DNA of 64,000 bases from Sinotaia quadrata (lineage: Eukaryota; Mollusca; Gastropoda; Architaenioglossa; Viviparidae), in NCBI GenBank assembly GCA_028829895.1, contig CM054180.1:89343135-89407134 (forward strand). The letters run 5' to 3'. A program made the position numbers and the translations under genes. Positions 37,139-48,039 of the stretch are shown one piece after another. A model generated the notes under the pieces. The model ran no database searches. It had not been told where the DNA came from and saw only the letters and a program-made list of their open reading frames with translations. The number at the start of each line of letters is the position of its first letter. Within the stretch, counting starts at the first letter, position 1.

Positions 37139-37766
37139 GCCATCTGATAAGTGAATATGACTCAAGGGGACCCAGCCAAGTTCAGAGGATTCCCTACCAG
37201 TGTCTTCATAGAAAGATCAATCAGTATAGTGCCACAATTCACTCACTGCAAGAGGTCAGAGGATGTTGGCACTTATAGATAGGAACTGGAATCACTTGCT
37301 AAGCATCAAACTTAATTAAGGAATGGCAAGAGTGATGAAGTACATGTACCCCTGACATTAACTTAAAGTTCTTTTAGCTGCCTTAGAGTTAGAATATATA
37401 AACTTATATGAAATTATTATTAAATAATTAAATTAATTTAGTGAAAAAATATAAGTAAATATTTAAGTGATTAGATGAATAAGAAGAATCCATGGGAAAG
37501 AAGCCAAGGATTCAAAGTATTTATTTTAGTTTGCAAAAAAATTAAAGAAAGTAGATGATCATATCAAAACACAAATGTTTAACAATTCAATACCACTAAC
37601 AGAAATTTTAAATATAAAATTACTTGAAATAGTTACAAAGAAATTATTACAGAGAAAGTTATCAAGGAATACAATAGAAATAAGATTAAAAGAGAGCAGA
37701 TCCAAACATCATTAAGAAGTGAAATTCAGGAAATATAGCATTTAGAGAAATGTGTTATTGTGCAGG
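37139..37766. other. AT-rich intron sequence
   Basis: No feature recognised. Confidence 0.4.
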
Positions 37767-37985
37767 ACTTTGATTTAGTTTTTAACTTAAATAAATTAAT
37801 GTCAATAGGTTCTTTATTTTTTACTGTATTAATGTCAATATTTTTTAATTTAAGTAAGTAATGTCAATAGTTTTTAACTTAAGTCAATATCAATAGCTTT
37901 TAGCTTAATTGTGTTAATAATGTCAATAGTTTTAACTTAAGTAAATTATAAATAGATTTTAATTTAAGTAAGTTAATGTCAAAAC
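37767..37985. repeat. AT-rich tandem repeat next to the exon 7 donor
   Basis: About five diverged units of 'ttaatgtcaatagtttttaacttaagtaa', ending within five bases of the exon 7 donor at 37989. Confidence 0.8.
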
Positions 37986-37989
37986 TTAC

Positions 37990-38130
37990 TCCGGACATCC
38001 TTCTTATCATCAGGAACTGGAACATTGGTGTCCATGGCTGAGAGGGACGTAGTGCTGCTATGGAAAGAGTCAGAGCGCTCAGTAAGTACAGCAAAACTGA
38101 TCTTGCGATCTACGGGGCTTCCAACTCCAC
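37990..38130 (-). CDS. unc80: unc-80 exon 7 of window
   Basis: 141 nt, phase 1 at both ends. The acceptor is ggctttag and the donor is a|gtaagt. It encodes GVGSPVDRKISFAVLTERSD, then SFHSSTTSLSAMDTN and VPVPDDKKDVR. The vertebrate protein has a similar 'RKISFAGVLDE...DSLHSSSHTLKS' stretch at this place, followed by a basic segment. It is Ser/Thr-rich, so probably an exposed phosphorylatable linker (inference). An AT-rich tandem repeat begins a few bases inside the intron next to its donor. The following intron is 9.2 kb and contains the 1-kb inverted arms. Confidence 0.93.
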
Positions 38131-38551
38131 CTAAAGCCAAATATTCATATCTTAGCAAGCAATATATTTTAGATGCCTCTTATATACAACTTCAAATATA
38201 AATACTGCTAGTTAGTGTACTGACATTTTTTGTTTTTAGAGCTAAACATATTTTCAAACAAGATGTAAAATGTTTTCATTTTTATTTACAGAGCTCTCTT
38301 AAGAGAAATCAGCAAAATAAAATGATTATTTCACTTGCATATGTTGTAAATCATGCTTTATAAAATAAAAATGGTAATCCTACTATAACAATCAAACAAA
38401 TTCTCTTTAATCAAGTGAAATAATATTATTCCATAACAAATGCCACAGTTTCAGTATAAGGTCATCATATGAGACACTATTATATTCAATGCTTCAAGCA
38501 AACATGAATGGACACTGTTTAAGTGAAATATGTCAAGAGCAAATACAACTG

Positions 38552-38755
38552 AGTAGTTTTATGAATTTTAATGTCCACCATTCCTTTGCAAAAAAGGCAA
38601 ATCCATAGTTTTATGAAATTTAACCTGTCCAGCAATCAATCAAAAACACAATTGTGTAGTTTTACAAATTTTAACCTGTCCACTAATTGTGTGCAAAAAA
38701 CAAAAGTGTGTAGTTTTGTGAATTTTAGCCTGTTTTTTAATTGTTCTAAAAAAAA
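38552..38755 (+). repeat. About 60-bp tandem repeat, four units
   Basis: The unit is 'gtgtagttttatgaattttaacctgtccancaattgnnngcaaaaaan'. A frame on plus (38571-38789) runs through the units by chance. Confidence 0.85.
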
Positions 38756-39295
38756 TGTTCTACTCATAAAACACGTGGTTCTACTATAACCCTGTAAATT
38801 TTCTGCGCTATCTGCATATGATGGAAGTAACCTTTGACCCAATCTTTACAGGAAAGTCCAAACTGCAATGTGTCAAATACTAATGCCAATTACAAAAGTT
38901 GTCTGTTAGTTCTTTTGCTGCAATAAATAGCAAATAAATATATAGAAGAATGTAGACATAAAGTAAGGTAATTCAGAGTACTGATTTATCAGTTAATATT
39001 GCTTTTTTTTTTTTAAATTCAGGTGTGCCATGGGAAAGCTTCTGTGCCTCTAATTCTTTGATAAAATTTTAGACACTTAAGGAGAACTAAGGTGAGTTTT
39101 AGTTCTGTGACTCGAAATGTTTGTATAATTTAAACTTTTATTGAAAATAGCTTTGTATTATTAAAAGAAAATATACTAGAGTATTTTTTTTAATTAGAGA
39201 TACCTAACATTATACTTTTGCCACAATAATGAAAAAACAAAACACTGATTTACCTTTTTAATAGGACATTTTATCAAAATATATAAATATCTCTG

Positions 39296-39388
39296 ATTAA
39301 CTTTTATTACTGATCTCTGATTAAATTTTATTACTGATCTCTGATTAACTTTTATTCTGATCTCTGATTAACTTTTATTACTGGTATA
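39296..39388. repeat. Short tandem repeat 'tgatctctgattaacttttatta'
   Basis: Four units of about 22 bp in the intron between exons 6 and 7; the rest of that intron (38756-39721) shows nothing else. Confidence 0.9.
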
Positions 39389-39721
39389 ACTTATTTGAGT
39401 TTTGTTTTGTAGATGTGTATTAAATTTTCAACAACAAAAAAACCATAGCATTTTGCTTTTAAATCATACAAGCCCAATGTCTGTAAGGTGTTATCTCTGT
39501 GTAAAATGACCAATCGATAAGCAGCTGATTTGTGCTAAATGAGTGTCCCTGAGAAAAGCTGTTCTATAAATGGCTGTTGTGTGGGTAAAGAGTTAATAAA
39601 ATTATATAAAACCATAAAATTCATATATATAAAGCCACCTTGCAACAATACATAATAAGGAATTGATGTAACTCATAGATGATTTTCATAAGCTAAAATC
39701 ATAAGTACTAGTTTCACCTAC

Positions 39722-39967
39722 TCATTCCAGAGGGCAGTTCTCCAATATTGGACTCTGAACTCTTGTCTGAATGACCAGGGCTGCTAATGAGACTACTTAG
39801 CCGACGTGAAGTAGCTGTTTTCTCCCAACCTTGCTCACGCTTCTGACTACGACGATGAGGTAGGTTCTGAAAAGTTTCTCGCAGAAATGTGGTTATTTCA
39901 AGTAGCACAAGGCAGGCCAGCATCTTTAAAGCATATGGACAGCCTGTTCCTCGAGGATTAATGGAAG
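39722..39967 (-). CDS. unc80: unc-80 exon 6 of window: LLEITTFLRETF block
   Basis: 246 nt, phase 1 at both ends. The acceptor is tgttccag and the chosen donor is a|gtaggt. It encodes ASINPRGTGCPYALKMLACL, then VLLEITTFLRETFQNLPHRR, and a Ser/Arg-rich tail with ATSRRLSSLISSPGHSDKSS ending ELPSGMS. LLEITTFLRETF is identical to my recollection of vertebrate UNC80. RRLS is a PKA-type motif. A second possible donor four bases downstream (ag|gtgaaa) gives a phase that does not fit exon 7, so I rejected it. Confidence 0.95.
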
Positions 39968-40069
39968 CTGGAACAAAGAATTTGGTAGAACTTACATATG
40001 ATTTAGTGTTTATTAAATCAGTGTAAATAACTAAAATTCCATTAAAAAATAGTTTATTATTATGCTAAC

Positions 40070-40205
40070 CTTCATCTAAGAAATCCTCCTCTTCATCTTC
40101 TGCACGAAGTTCCTTTCGCCTGTTCTCATCCTTAACATCATCAATGACAGAGAGACGGTCTGCATGCTCCCTGGCAAGGACATACTCAAGTTGGAGTCCC
40201 AAATT
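40070..40205 (-). CDS. unc80: unc-80 exon 5 of window: acidic segment
   Basis: 136 nt, phase 0 in, phase 1 out. The acceptor is cattgtag and the donor is g|gttagc. It encodes NLGLQLEYVLAREHADRLSV and continues to KDENRRKELRAEDEEEDFLDE. The ending matches the vertebrate 'RRLRKEDEEEDFLDD' segment, which sits directly before the Cys-Pro-(Y/F)-A-L-K-M block found in exon 6. The spacing from exon 4 is close to that of the vertebrate protein, so no exon seems to be missing between them. Confidence 0.94.
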
Positions 40206-41005
40206 CTACAATGACAGTTTGTGGTATAATTTTAAACAAGAACAACAGATGCAAGCATTTTAAAATCAGTAATAAACATGATTTATAGAAACTTTTTTAA
40301 TACCAAAAAGATCAACCTAGAGTGCATAGTTACTGTAAAAGCAAACCCAACAGAGCCCACTTTTCCAAAAATTTACTTTAAAAACAAAACCCTAAAACTC
40401 AAAATAGCTGGCAATGAAAACCAAGTACAATAATTATCATATGAGAAAGTTCTTTACTAAAATATTAATATGACCATTAAAAATAATCATAATAAAACAA
40501 ATATACAGCTTTAAAAAATTTATATATATATATACGTGAGTTCAATTCAATAATTTACTGGTCAACATAAAGTCAAAATTTAATTTCTTACTTCAATCTT
40601 GTGTCACTCATAGGACAGAGACTACTATATATGTATGCAAGAATAATTATTATGCATGTTAGTTATTAGTTAATTATATGAATGAAACAGTTCTAAACTT
40701 TTCTTCATGGATAAGAGAGTTCAACAACAAAATAAATTAAAAGAACATTATTATTCAAAATGGTATGTCAATTCCAATAATAACCAATTACCAGAATATT
40801 CACATCTGAGCAAGAAAACAATCACACCTATTTTATGAATATATTCAACTTTAACTGTCTACATTTAGCAATAAATATAACTATACATAATATTTTAATT
40901 CAAAAATCTATTTGCTATATGAATATAACAAATATTAGCAACTCAAAAACTTTAACAGTGTAAGGTATTTTACATAATTCACTTCAACTACACCGCTTTT
41001 CCCAA
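40206..41005. other. unc-80 intron (exon 4 to 5), distal part
   Basis: AT-rich, with a short TA run near 40524. No element until the TTAA insertion at 41006. Confidence 0.6.
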
Positions 41006-41009
41006 TTAA

Positions 41010-41652
41010 CCCTTTGAAAACGAGATCCTGCTTTAGCGGGATTACCAGAAAATTGGATTTCCCTGGTTGCCCACAATAGTGGGATGAACGTATAAAATTA
41101 TATCCTGAGATACCACAACAGCAGTATATGCTGACATCCTAGAAATGAGCTATTCCAAAGATCTTGGTGTGTCTGCATGTCTTGGCACGCAAGTTCAAGG
41201 CTAAATATGGTGATGGTGTATCGTAAAAAAGATCGTTATGTTGTGGCAGAAGCCCTTGCAATGATTATAATCTATAATTATAGATAGTGATAGTGAAGAA
41301 CTTCATTTAGTAGAAATGACTGTGATAGTTCTAGCAGTAGTGCTAATGAATTGGTGAGTAAAACGTTTGCAAAGGTAAATTCGTCTTTACCGAAAATGGC
41401 GAACCCACAAATAAAACTGTCTTTCAATGTTCTGCATTCAAAGAGTACCTGTGCATTTGAACTCACAGCCACTGTTGGTCAGATTATCATTCCAAGAAGG
41501 AATTTTGGCATTAAAGTATTTAACACAATGAGTGGCTAACTGATTTTACAGTAGAAAATTAATAAAAAATAATTTTATAAAATTTACGTCTTTTTGCTCA
41601 GGGAGCTCGGGTTATAGGTTTGTTACGTACAGGCGAGCCGGGTTCAAAAGGG
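41010..41652. mobile_element. piggyBac-like non-autonomous element (TTAA flanks)
   Basis: TTAA at 41006-41009 and at 41653-41656. The left end is CCCTTTGAAAACGAGATC and the right end, reversed, is CCCTTTTGAACCCGGC. CCCTTT ends next to TTAA are the signature of piggyBac elements. The interior (643 bp) has short Ser/Asp-rich coding traces ('gatagtgatagtgaagaac') that could be a remnant of the transposase N-terminus, but no catalytic region. Confidence 0.8.
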
Positions 41653-41656
41653 TTAA

Positions 41657-41853
41657 CACTGAAGGAACTATAAACAAAATTACTCTTATGAGGGTACAAT
41701 TAACAATGACTGCAACTTGTAAGCAAAGTTACTCTTATGGGGTACAGTTAACAATCAAGGCAACTTATAAGCATAATTACTGCTTCTGAGGTACAGTTAG
41801 CACTGAAGGAAACTTGCAAGCAAAGTTGCTGCTTATGGGGTACAATTAAATGA
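41657..41853 (+). repeat. About 51-bp tandem repeat, four units
   Basis: The unit is 'tggggtacagttaacantgaaggcaacttgtaagcaaagttactcttat'. It starts directly after the TTAA of the piggyBac-like element. Confidence 0.85.
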
Positions 41854-41894
41854 GCATAACAGAGTGGGCAGATGCAGCTCACTATGCTCTATTT

Positions 41895-42124
41895 CAGAGG
41901 TTCCCAACCATTTTACATCAAAGAACAACTTTTCTAATTGCATAATACAACTGTGAAACACCTGATAATGCACCACATACCACTTTTTCAATGGTGGATC
42001 ACCTGAAAATGCGCCACATACCACTTTTTTAATGGTGGATCACCTAATAATATGCTGCAAACCACTTTTTTTAATGGTGGATCACCTGATAATGTGTGTA
42101 GACCACAAAGGTTGGGAACCACTG
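41895..42124. mobile_element. hAT MITE with perfect 8-bp TSD
   Basis: The left end CAGAGGTTCCCAACC is inverted at the right end as GGTTGGGAACCACTG. The target duplication ctctattt is perfect (41887-41894 and 42125-42132). The inside is made of about three and a half tandem units of 'ccacttttttnaatggtggatcacctgataatgc'. CAG(A/T)GGTTCCCAACC ends with 8-bp duplications are typical of hAT MITEs. Confidence 0.95.
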
Positions 42125-42300
42125 CTCTATTTCATTCATCAATAGTGTTTGTCAACACAAGTGCATGAGAAAGATAACAGATTTTGTAAATGAAAAAATA
42201 TCTTGTCTGAAAGAATACTGAAGACAGGAAAGCACCCATCCAGTAACCTTAACCTTAACCAAGGTTTACCAACCTTACAGTCTTTCTCCCACGCTTCATG

Positions 42301-42323
42301 CAATATATATATATATATATATA
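42301..42323. repeat. (TA)n microsatellite
   Basis: Alternating TA of about 23 bp. Confidence 0.95.
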
Positions 42324-42590
42324 ATGGTGATTATGATAAAGAGAGGTGAAAACTGAACAAATCTAACACCTGGTAAGAAATCATTTCTACTGGACTTTTT
42401 ACCTAATGATAAACTATGGATTACATCCATGCATGCATGCACAGTGAGTGTACATTTAAACATATATGTGGATGTTAGGGTGTCTAACTTGCACAATAGT
42501 CTAATGAAAGGTTGGGGGACCCCAAAGAACTGATTTGATGAAGTTCTTTTCAAATACATTCTTATTAAGAGGAGAGAAAACAGACATCAC

Positions 42591-42806
42591 CTCTGCCCAA
42601 GTGTAAAACAGACGACCAGCCATACGCTGAATTAAGAGATTGCGTCGATAGCCAGATGGCTGACCACGATTCTGCAGAGCATTCACATTGTGACGGAAAC
42701 TAGGCAAATTGTGCTTCATCCAACTTGGCCAGTCACCTCGGTTACAACGATGAATAAAATGAGCACATTCAAGAAGCACTGCTGCCCTAGATATAACAGG
42801 TGCTTC
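42591..42806 (-). CDS. unc80: unc-80 exon 4 of window: conserved helical block
   Basis: 216 nt, phase 0 at both ends. The acceptor is ttattag and the donor is gag|gtgatg. It encodes EAPVISRAAVLLECAHFIHR, then CNRGDWPSWMKHNLPSFR, and ends RMAGRLFYTWAE. This closely parallels vertebrate UNC80, where 'ARAALFLECARFVHRCNRGN' is followed by WPEWMK and, after a variable loop, LFYQW. It is one of the strongest matches in the window. Exon length divisible by three and symmetric phase make it a possible cassette, but nothing here shows skipping. Confidence 0.96.
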
Positions 42807-43629
42807 CTAATAAAATAACAACAAAGAAAAGAAATTTGACCCAAAAAATGTAGGTGATAACCTTTTGTAATACAGCATTGCTTTAAATTATTTTTAAATG
42901 GAATACATGCAGAATAAGTATTATACTTATTTTTTTAAAGTAAAGAACACAAATAAACTTAAGAGCTTTTATAACCAAAACATTAGCAACAATATTAAAG
43001 AAAAATACAAAACAGTAATTATTTTTAATAATTAATTTATTTTGCTGTTGATATCATGAATGTGCCTATAGTCAATAAATCTATGCATGTGTTTATTAAA
43101 AAGTATATTCTTATTCCAAATTCACTTCTAAGTTTCATTTAGATACTTCTAATTTTTAAATTTCTTTTCAAGATTACCACTGGGGTAGAACAATTTCATC
43201 CTGCTGACAACTATCTTCTTGATGCATTATTAAAGAGTTTCAACAATTGTCTTTAACAACATTTCTGCCAGTACCTGTGGACTTTCTATAATCCTAATAA
43301 ATGCTTAAAAGTCAAGTGAATCTGACCCTATTTCAATATCACTGCCTTTGAACGTTCAGAGGTTTTACTATCTGCCCCAACTGACATTATAAGTATGAAA
43401 GTTATTACTCCTTCTTTGGACATTTTCCCATCCCTTAATTGGCAAGCACACATGTAGGTGTGCTGGGTGTTCATACAATGACTCCTGAGAATCCAGAACA
43501 CAAAATTAGCTTTTCAGTCATCTATGATCTATGATATTTTCTATCTTCGACTGAGTGACCATGAAATGGCAGTGTACATGTTGGATACATGTGCTTGCTT
43601 AATTCATTTACTGAACTGACATTGTACTT

Positions 43630-43905
43630 TTAATGAAAAATTGGGAGCAAGATGGTTGCCTGAGTATGAGTGTTATACTAAATATTCTATTCAAAGTACT
43701 AGTTAGTGGTATTATTAGTGAACTAAAAAATGAACAAGAGGAATATGTCAATGATGGTGATAATAACTTAATTCTGGAATCTGGATTGAGTAGATGTGAT
43801 CAAATCCATGACTGTGTATAGGAGTGTGCTTGGGTGTTATAATCAAAATCTACTCTGCAGTGGAACAAAGATGTCAGCTACTGATACAATAATGAACTAG
43901 AAATT
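43630..43905 (+). repeat. Dispersed repeat, copy 1
   Basis: Shares 'gagcaagatggttgcctga' at the start and 'cagtggaacaaag....ctactg.ta...ataatgaac.agaa' at the end with 46805-47070. Its 62-codon frame is not recognised. 42807-43629 is plain intron. Confidence 0.55.
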
Positions 43906-43939
43906 TTCTGCTCTTCACAAATATTTAAAATTATGTTAG

Positions 43940-44240
43940 AAGGTGCCAACTAAGGCCCAACCTGCATTTTGCCTACAACACAGATATTCCAAAAGAAGTT
44001 TTCAGTTAGCTTACCTCTTTTATCACAAAACTAAAACTGTTCTTTTAAAAGTTGTTAATGACCTATTCTCTACTTTGGGTGACAAAAATATTTCAGTTCT
44101 CACACTGCATAATTTATCCATCATGCTTTTGGTATTATGACTACAACAATGCTCCACTAACTTCATTTGGTATCTATATGCCATGGTATTGCTTTATCTT
44201 GCTTATAAATTATTCTGTACAAATGCAAACCAGGAGCTAA
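43940..44240 (+). pseudogene. CR1/Jockey-type reverse transcriptase relic
   Basis: The frame reads KAQPAFCLQHRYSKRSF and, after an interruption, KTVLLKVVNDLFSTLGDKNI, then SVLTLHNLSIML. In CR1-type LINEs the RT has 'Q-S-A-(F/Y)-R-x-x-H-S-T-E-T-A-L-L-K-V-x-N-D-L', then 'LTLLDLSAAFDT'. The catalytic Asp of motif A is lost (LHNLS). A further frame (FGIYMPWY...) may continue it. Very decayed. Confidence 0.65.
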
Positions 44241-44639
44241 GTGGTTCATGCATATGAATTCAGGTGTGTTTATCAATGTTTAGTTGTATATGTTTCCAGA
44301 AATGGATTATCTATTGTGTAAAATATGTGACTGCTGCCCTGATGAGAAGGGGACTGCACCTGAGACCACTTCACATAACAAGACAAACCAAAATTGTTGG
44401 TTTCTTCATTCATTCATCTTAGTCATTCCAATAATGTGGAAATTCTGATCACTAATAATATATAATTTATATATTCTTTCTCTGATGGCCACTATTGATA
44501 GAGCAGCTTTCTCAATGACACTCATTTCGATCAAAGCAGCTTCCTACTGACCAGTCAATTTGCTTAGATTTGACACCCTATAGATGGTGAGGTTTTATGA
44601 AATGAGAGCAAAATTGGGTTATAAGGTTTGAACTGTTAC

Positions 44640-44862
44640 TCACAAATTAGTCCTAATCAATTTATAATGGTAATAAAAGTTACTTGAAAATAATTTTATC
44701 ATTCAAAATTCTATTCTAAAAATATCCTGCTTCAATGAAATAGTTAAAAAAAACTCACAAAATGAGTCCTAATCAATTTATAATAGTAATAAAAGTTACT
44801 CGAAAATAATTTTATCATTCAAAACTCTATTAAAAAATATCCTGCTTCAATGAAATAGTTTT
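44640..44862. repeat. Tandem duplication of about 110 bp
   Basis: 44640-44746 and 44755-44862 are nearly identical ('tcctaatcaatttataat.gtaataaaagttact.gaaaataatttt...'). Confidence 0.95.
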
Positions 44863-45009
44863 TTTTAAAAATCAATGATACTTTTTTTTTAAATCTAAAA
44901 ACTGATAAAAAGGAATATATTTGGAAAATTCTGCACTCACTCTAAAATTGTGGATTCAATGCTTTGGTGATGCAACTAATTAACAATTAACTTTGCAGCT
45001 ATCTGAATT

Positions 45010-45385
45010 AAAATCACTGACAATAAATGATGTATGATGATGTGCAGTCCATTCATTGTCAGTTGTCACTGTCCTGATTAAAAACAATTTCAATTTCATT
45101 TTCAATATCATGTGAATTCAAATCATGATCTGCCTGCATCCAAAACCCATAAAATAATCCTTCTTCACTGGATTGAAGAAAAAGCGATGGAACTGAACAC
45201 TTGACATCGCTTGATTCACAACTGCTATGACATGCGCGTGCCATTTCTGTTCAGTGCTTTGGTGCTAATGAGGCCTGTATAGGTAAAAACTTTTTAAACT
45301 TTTATTTTTTAATAAGCAATGCCGACCGACATCATAAACTGATATAAAAATGAAAGAAGTTCTGAATGGCTTCAAAATCAGCCTC
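45010..45385 (-). repeat. Dispersed repeat with residual reading frame, copy 1
   Basis: Related to 59150-59550 in the same orientation. On minus, 45244-45059 reads CESSDVKCSVPSLFLQSSEE, then GLFYGFWMQADHD and an acidic tail ending QDSDN. The other copy keeps SSESSDVNCSVLSTFLQSSE and YFYGFQMKADH. Ser/Asp-rich N-termini like this occur in piggyBac-type transposases; that link is only a guess. Confidence 0.6.
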
Positions 45386-45411
45386 AAAAAAAAAAAATCT
45401 GCTTTTGAACA

Positions 45412-45570
45412 TAGATGCACTTAGATGCACTTATGTAATAGAGAGTAATAAGCTCAGATGCACTTCCATAATCTATAGTGCAGTGCAGAAAAATGCACTT
45501 ATGTAATCTACAGTGAAGTGCAGAAAAATGTACTTATGTAATCTACAGTGCAGTGTGGAAAAAATGTGCT
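45412..45570 (+). repeat. 35-bp tandem repeat
   Basis: About four units of 'gcacttatgtaatctacagtgcagtgcagaaaaat', in the intron just downstream of exon 3. Confidence 0.9.
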
Positions 45571-45730
45571 TCCTCAGGGAATAGTACTTGTACTGAATGA
45601 AAATGAATTAAAATGTAAACAAAACCACAATGATAATGATGATGATGATGAGAGTGCCATAAGAGGACCATAAATGTATAAAAGGAATAGTACACATAAA
45701 ATAATAACTCAAACTATAGTTCAGATGTAC

Positions 45731-45915
45731 CAGATCAAGCATAGCAGATATAAGTTGTGGATCAGGGAAAGAACCTGGATGGCAGCATTCCAATAGAAAA
45801 GAAAAGCGCAGCATTCCTGACTTGATCAAGTATTTGTCCACTAGCTTCTTTTCACACATCACTAACATTTCCGACGCATTCTCACGACCCAGTGAACCCT
45901 TTGGATGCCGTAAGT
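45731..45915 (-). CDS. unc80: unc-80 exon 3 of window
   Basis: 185 nt, phase 1 in, phase 0 out. The acceptor is ttttgcag and the donor is ctg|gtacat. It encodes DLRHPKGSLGRENASEM, CEKKLVDKYLIKSGMLRF and SFLLECCHPGSFPDPQLISA up to MLDL. The segment 'G-M-x-R-F-x-F-L-L-x-C-C-x-P-G-x-x-P-D' is a hallmark of UNC80, and the exon ends exactly where the next one resumes with EAPV. The first third is variable linker and the rest is the start of a conserved helical block. Confidence 0.94.
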
Positions 45916-46804
45916 CTGCAAAACATTCAAAAAAATCTTAAATAATCCTGAATAAACATAACAAAATTTAAAAAGGATATCAGTAATTAAATTAAAGCAG
46001 TTAAGAAAAAAATTAAAAATTATATCTACAGACATATTATATATCAAATATAAAGATTATACTATTCTATGTTGTTATTATCATAAACAAAATAAAATAA
46101 GTCTTAATATGCTATATTCCAATTATTAACCACATCCTCTTTTAATAATAACCAATTAATATAATCTCTTTAATGTCTAGAGTGTGGAATAAATACTGTG
46201 AAAACTTTCCAAAGATCTGTAATTAATTTTGTGGTGAGATGCTTAAAAGAATAAGAATGTAAAACTTAAAAATTAACAAAGCAATCAATTAAACATTATA
46301 TATAAAGAGAACTGACACAAAGTGAGAGTAACTGTACTAGAAATTTATTAACAAACTAAGAATTTTATTTTCTATGTTATAAAAATAACAAACTGTAATG
46401 AACAGAGAAAATATATTCTTCACTGAATTTAATATCTCAGAGGATGGATACTATGATTTTATTTCTTGACCACATGCTTAGGATAAATTAATTTGGAGAT
46501 CATATTATGGAGATCTGTGCTTGACAAGAGTAATGAAGATCATTCTAATGAGCTTAATGATTGTGCTAAGCCATTCTTCATTTTTTAATATTTTAAGCAA
46601 CAAACAAATATATGTTTTAAGCATCTTGTGTAAATATTGTTTATACTGTTTCGTTTATACAAAGAAAATGTTTTACTTTAAAGTATATTATCAGCATTAG
46701 TCTATCAAAATATTATATAAAGAGAATGGGGTAAAACTAACATCTTTTAAATCCTCAAATTCAGACAACACTTATTTTTTTTTTTTACACATTTTATTTC
46801 TTGT

Positions 46805-47070
46805 TAAAGAACAAGATGGTTGCCTGAATGCTCATTAAAAATGTTCAAAGTGCCTGGTGTTATTAAAAGAAAACTAACAATATAAGAGAGAGGTGTAAAT
46901 TATATTGATTTTAATTCATTTAGATCTATCACAGAACCAGAAAATGACAACCCTTTCATTTAGTTCTAACAAAAAATATGAACATTATGAACCAATCAAA
47001 ATGTTTTCAGCAGTAGAACAAAGCCATTAGGTACTACTGTACTAGTATAACAATGAACCAGAATATGAAC
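46805..47070 (+). repeat. Dispersed repeat, copy 2
   Basis: Diverged relative of 43630-43905, with 'gaacaagatggttgcctga' and 'cagtagaacaaag'. Flanking 45916-46804 and 47071-48039 is AT-rich intron with nothing seen. Confidence 0.5.
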
Positions 47071-48039
47071 TAGGTTGCAACCCATACCTCTAAAGCTTTT
47101 GAACAACTGATGAAACTTGATGATTACAATCTCTATATAAATTGCTTACAAAAATTCTAGAATTTTACATTGCTAAATAAAATTATCCATTCCAATTAAT
47201 TCAATTATAGTTTTGTTAAATGACTGAAATTATTTTTAAAGTGTCTACAATTTTGTAATGGATGTCATCAGATAATTAAGAAAAGCCAATCATCTTTACA
47301 GCTTCAAACTTGAACCACACAAACCCAAACAAAGCATTAATTATTTTTATTTTTTTTAATGAAACATAAGTGAAATCTTTGCATCAAGTATCAAGAGTGA
47401 CTTCAATTGAAATAAGATTATCTATGCTGACATATGCTTGAACTCAAACTTAAAATTTTGAAATCTGTATTTATTTTAATATTTTTCAGCAGGATTAGTC
47501 ATTGTAATTCTCACAGTGTTACTTGCTTGTTTAATGTGACATATTTTGAAAGAAATGATTTGTGCAATTTATTTTTTGTTATTGATAGGTTGTAGTTTAT
47601 ACTTATCACAGTATAAATAACAGACTAACTAATTAATTCGTACTACAATGAAAGACTTTTTAATTAATAAGTGATGTGATCAAAATCTAATTTCTGAATT
47701 ATTATTAGTGTTATAAACAAATTCAGATGATTTAGATCCTTGTGTTCAGTTGCAGTATGCATGCTACATTTATGGTAAAAGAATCTCCTCTATATGTGTA
47801 GTATGTGTAGTATATAGGTAATAGTAGGCTGTAAAGACATTATAACCAAAAGAGAGAGTTCATTATAAGTTCAATTAATGTTAAAGCTACTTTCCCTGAT
47901 TCTCTTCTAAAGCATGATTTGTTCAAGTCAAAAGACAGTAAATTTCATCTAAAAGTATATACTGTATGTAGGTCATAGAATCTTTCTGTACAAAACTATG
48001 CTGCCGTCACAAATAGGTTATACATATGGTATTCAAGAT

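Noticed and set aside
44328..44375. Possible hammerhead ribozyme core (ctgatgag)
   Set aside because: The required GAAA box after a second stem is not present at the right place, and no closing stem could be drawn.
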